Shown: piece by piece, positions 61,182 to 64,000 of the stretch | Position numbering within the stretch: position 1 is the stretch's first letter | Layout of the letters: each line of letters begins with the position of its first letter | Assembly: GCA_007026445.1 (NCBI GenBank) | Contig: VDMD01000004.1 | Span: forward strand, 682,001-746,000 | Direction: 5' to 3' | DNA: 64,000 nt | DNA from: Schizophyllum amplum | Lineage: Eukaryota > Basidiomycota > Agaricomycetes > Agaricales > Schizophyllaceae | The notes under the pieces: model-generated | Databases searched by the model: none | What the model saw: only the letters and a program-made list of their open reading frames with translations | What the model was told of the DNA's origin: nothing | Position numbers and translations under genes: made by a program

Positions 61182-61842
61182 ATGGCCACGAAGCCCACAG
61201 CAAGCAAGCCCGCGAAGCCGGCAGCAGCAGCGGCCCCTGCACCCAAGAAAACGGCCGAGCCCTCCACACCTCCGCACGCCAAGCCAGAGCCCGACGCCGC
61301 GTCCAGCGACGAGAGCGAGGACGAGGAGTCCAAACAGGAAGATGTCAGTGCGCTTGCTGTCCGCGCCAGCGCTCGCTCTGACCGCGATCAGGGCCCGCCT
61401 GTCAAGATGGAGATCTTCAGGCAGATCCTCGAGCTCGACGACGAGGACTCGCACGACTTCAGCCAGGAGATGGTTAGCGATTTCTTCTCACAAGCACGCG
61501 ACACTCTCCAGACCCTCGACGACGCATTGTGAGCCGCCGCCACCGCCCACCCACCTCGCGCGTGCTGACGCAGCTCCACCCTCCAGCACGTCCTCCAGCC
61601 TCACCACCCTCGCCGATCGCGGCCACTTCCTCAAATCGTCCTCCGCATCGCTCGGCATCTACAAGGTGCAGGAGTCGTGCGGCAAGATCGAGCAGTATGG
61701 GAAGAAGGTTGCCGACGATGGATCCGCCCTCACAACCGATGCTGCTCTCAAGCTCATCGACGCCCTACTGAAGAAGGTCAAGATCGACATCGACGCCGCG
61801 GAGACATGGTTAACCGAGTGGTACGAACGAGACGCCTCCTAG
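61182..61842 (+). CDS. YPD1: Histidine phosphotransfer protein YPD1
   Basis: YPD1 relays phosphate from hybrid histidine kinases to the SSK1 and SKN7 response regulators in osmotic and oxidative stress signalling. Two exons (61182-61528 and 61587-61842) give 200 residues. An Ala/Pro/Glu-rich leader (residues 1-75) precedes the four-helix bundle: VSDFFSQARDTLQTLDDAF, LADRGHFLKSSSASLGIYKV, CGKIEQYGKKVADDG and ALLKKVKIDIDAAETWLTEW. The phospho-His is His129 (codon 61624-61626). The usual HFLKGSSA motif reads HFLKSSSA here, with Ser for Gly. The frame is unbroken. Most fungi have a single copy, so the assignment is firm. Confidence 0.93.
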
Positions 61843-62110
61843 GCGGCTGCGCCCCACCCCAGTCTGCTCTTCCAGCCCCGGCGCTTCGAGGTCTACTTGT
61901 ACAGATAGGAAGGATCGATTATAATCCGTGTACCATAATACCCCCTCAGCAAGCCAATACTGATGATTTCACCTGTACGTGGTGCGCACACTCGCCCGCG
62001 ATTCTCTTCTCACGTTACGCTTCACAGGTCGTTGATTATAAGTGATTCGCTCTGTGCAGGTTCCTCGCGCGCCTGCCACTAAACACGAAATGTAATGAGA
62101 GACCAAATTG

Positions 62111-63445
62111 TCACACCCATCCCAACGCCTCAAACGCCTGGCGGGCGGCAAACTCCCTCGCGCGCTGCTTCGACAGACCATGCCCCTTTCCCTTCGGGAT
62201 GCTATTGACTGTGATTCCGTCTATGAGTTATTTCGGAAAGCAAGGACACAACGCACCCTTGCAGACCATCACCCAGTGCTGCGTCTGGCCGGTACTTGGA
62301 CCAGTTTTGCCCTCAGTCTGGCGGCACTCAAGTCACAAGTAAAGAGGGACTAGTGGCAATCTCACCTCATAATCAACGCGCACCCCTCGCTTAGCCGCGT
62401 GCTCGTGAAAGGTGAGAAGGAAAGATCTCTGGGGCAGCGCTAGTCCCGCCGATGCCCCAATGACGGCCGTCGGTTGCAGCACCGGTGCTCCAAAGGCGCT
62501 GCAGGCACGAATGGACGTGTTGGGCTGCTGGTGGCACAAACGCTGCAGGTGAAGCGATGTATGACGAACTAACTGACGTGCTCGGTCCTGGTGCGGCGTG
62601 TCGTGGCGGGTGCGCTCCCGCGTTGTATGTTGTTTTCATTTTCTTAGCTGGAGGAGCGGACGCAGGTTCTGGCTTGTCCACACTGAAGATAAGTTTTCCA
62701 AGCCAGTCTTCCGTTGCCTTCATGCCGTTGTTGTCGTATACACCGCCTACAACAGCTAGAAACAAGCGGCAGCGCTCCTTTGCAAGGTGGTTAGGTTGTG
62801 ATGGGTATCTGGAGCGGGACGTGTACCGGCGTGGTCTGCAAAGCTGGATACAACGCCGGGTCGCAACGCAGCTTGTTCATGAGCCCATAGACGATTGCCC
62901 AAGCTTCGACTTTACTGAGAGCAAGAGCCTCTTCCCTTCGAGCCTGAGAGACCTCTCAGCAGAACTTCGTCGCGAAGGTGCATGGTTACGCACCACCATA
63001 TCCTCTTCAGAGAGTAGGGGTCGGCGGCGGAAGAGAAGGGAAGTCATCGTTGCATCAAGAACGGACAATCCGAGCACTGCGAGACGCGAACTGTCAATAG
63101 CTGCCCCCGGGCGGTTCAGTGACCTGTGGGTATAGACCTCGAGCGCAGTATCGCCAGACAACTTGGGAAGGGGAGGTGGTTTTTCGCCCTCATAGCCACG
63201 AGCACGCTTCCTCGAGGCGCTGGGGGGTAGCACCGCAGCGGAGGGGGGCTTGTTAGAGAAAGAACGATCGCTTGTAGAAGCGGCAGAAGACGCCAGTGTA
63301 GTACGTTGAGTAGCCTCCCATCACCAAGTTCCACGACAGCCGCGTCCGTAGCGAGCAGTTGGGCTAACTGTTCGAAGGCGCCAACTGCTCTGCGCGAACG
63401 GGGTTCCGCGGATGGGCTGCCTGTTTCCGTCTCGACGGATGCCAT
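62111..63445 (-). CDS. RNase III-like fold plus dsRNA-binding domain protein, catalytic acids absent
   Basis: The start is ATG 63445 (MASVETETGSPSAEPRSRR). An intron (about 63301-63245, branch CTAAC, acceptor CAAG) is followed by LPKLSGDTALEVYTHRSL, the RNase III N-terminal motif. Where active enzymes have the LEFLGD signature this protein reads RLAVLGLSVLDATMTS, and the later FEA motif reads FLAVVGGVYDNNG, so the acidic metal ligands are missing. The C-terminal dsRBD is spread over three exons: VRVDYE, GKTGPSTGQTQHWVMVCK and GKGHGLSKQRAREFAARQAF followed by EALGWV with TGA 62113-62111. One-base breaks near 62805 and 62520 are needed. The same architecture occurs in mitoribosomal mL44 and in fungal RNase III-like proteins; which applies is unclear. 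It probably binds dsRNA without cutting. Confidence 0.7.
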
Positions 63446-63846
63446 GGTGGAACTGGGTGAGGAGGATATGGCACGTGGGAAGTTGTTCCGCGTGTCGCAT
63501 CAAGCTGCACGTGCGCGACGCGCTCGATGTCGCGATCCCGAGAGCCGATCAGTGGGACGCGTCTTGCTTTCCTCCTTCACAGTCCCCATCAGCGCTGACT
63601 GGCCAATATGCGCTCACCGGCGGTCTCTCGTAGGCGCATTGCAACGAGCATGCGCTCAACCTCAGCTCCGAAACGACCTTCGGCGACGCGCCCAGCCGGT
63701 GCGCGGCCTCGTCCCTCGTCGCGTAGCCTTTCAGCCAATGTATGCGCGCGATTGGTGACTGAGAAGGACGAGGTCAAGGAGTGTACGTAGTCCATGTACT
63801 CAGATGTGCTCAATGGCCTCATGGGCCATCAGTCATCAACTTGACC
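63446..63846. other. Divergent region upstream of the RNase III-like and FHA genes
   Basis: It contains overlapping open frames on both strands (63608-63790 plus, 63589-63822 minus). Either could be an upstream exon, but no splice model keeps frame with the FHA exon. A promoter for both genes is likely here. Confidence 0.4.
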
Positions 63847-64000
63847 ATGAGCAGCAACAAGCCCGTGCTCATTGGCCGAAATCCCCGTCTATGGTGAGTG
63901 TGCATGTATGCGCTACCTCCCGAATCCTGGACTCACGCGCGCCTCTCACAGCAACTACCTTCTGACTGAATTTCACGTCTCCGGCATCCATTGCAAGCTA
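63847..64000 (+). CDS. FHA-domain protein, N-terminal fragment (cut by window end)
   Basis: From ATG 63847 the sequence reads MSSNKPVLIGRNPRL. After an intron of about 58 bases ending CTCACAG near 63950 it continues as NYLLTEFHVSGIHCKL. Gly-Arg-Asn followed by SGIHC is the phosphothreonine-binding core of FHA domains. This spacing is common in CHK2/RAD53-type kinases, so a checkpoint kinase is possible, but the catalytic part lies outside the window. The start may be further upstream. Confidence 0.5.

Noticed and set aside
63589..63822. Minus-strand open frame next to the window end
   Set aside because: It overlaps an equally plausible plus-strand frame and the FHA gene region; there is no motif or splice evidence to choose it.

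Overview
This window reads as nuclear DNA of a filamentous basidiomycete, most likely a wood- or litter-decaying agaricomycete. The evidence is dense intron-rich genes (introns of about 45-65 bases with GT..AG ends and CT-rich acceptors), GC-rich coding sequence, two class I hydrophobins, a GH5 endoglucanase, a GH32 invertase and typical basidiomycete F-box-like and Ser/Pro-rich proteins. I found no rRNA, tRNA, CRISPR array, transposon or prophage. I support 26 protein genes; the first and last are cut by the window ends.

Layout. 1-8 kb: a frameshifted Ser/Pro-rich protein with a Pal1-like motif, and the translesion polymerase REV1 (-). 9.6-11.7 kb: an unrecognised disordered protein. 12.4-20.3 kb: two paralogous MFS drug-type transporters pointing towards each other, flanking a divergent pair, Mediator subunit MED7 (-) and an apolipoprotein N-acyltransferase-like membrane protein (+). 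20.8-26.9 kb: mitoribosomal protein mS23/RSM25, proteasome lid subunit RPN5 and an F-box/LRR-like protein, all (-). 27.5-31.5 kb: replication factor SLD2 (-) divergent from a KEN-box, basic, CDK-site-rich protein (+). 33.9-37.5 kb: hydrophobin 1 and a second Pal1-like protein. 38.8-42.8 kb: an ECM14-type M14 carboxypeptidase homologue with lost catalytic residues and a secreted GH32 invertase. 43.2-49.2 kb: SF3A2/PRP11 (-) divergent from the ribosome-biogenesis factor RRP5 (+). 49.4-57.3 kb: a Tea1-like kelch/coiled-coil polarity protein, a small C2H2 zinc-finger protein and a cytosolic-type lipase. 58.3-64 kb: hydrophobin 2, GH5 endoglucanase, YPD1 phosphotransfer protein, an RNase III-like/dsRBD protein without catalytic acids, and the start of an FHA-domain protein.

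Genes mostly serve unrelated housekeeping roles (splicing, rRNA processing, proteasome, Mediator, replication and repair) interspersed with secreted or surface functions. Three short divergent intergenic regions (MED7/LNT-like, SLD2/KEN-box, SF3A2/RRP5) probably act as shared promoters.

The most notable signals are: (1) coding microexons of 5, 8 and 11 bases, including a 5-base exon conserved between the two MFS paralogues and an 11-base exon that carries the lipase catalytic serine; (2) an M14 peptidase homologue that has lost both the catalytic Glu and a zinc-binding His; (3) an RNase III fold without its acidic residues fused to a dsRBD; (4) more than twenty single-base frame breaks, nearly all equivalent to a one-base deletion and spread over essential genes, which look like sequencing or assembly indels rather than pseudogenes. 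I did not find a convincing new multi-gene system.
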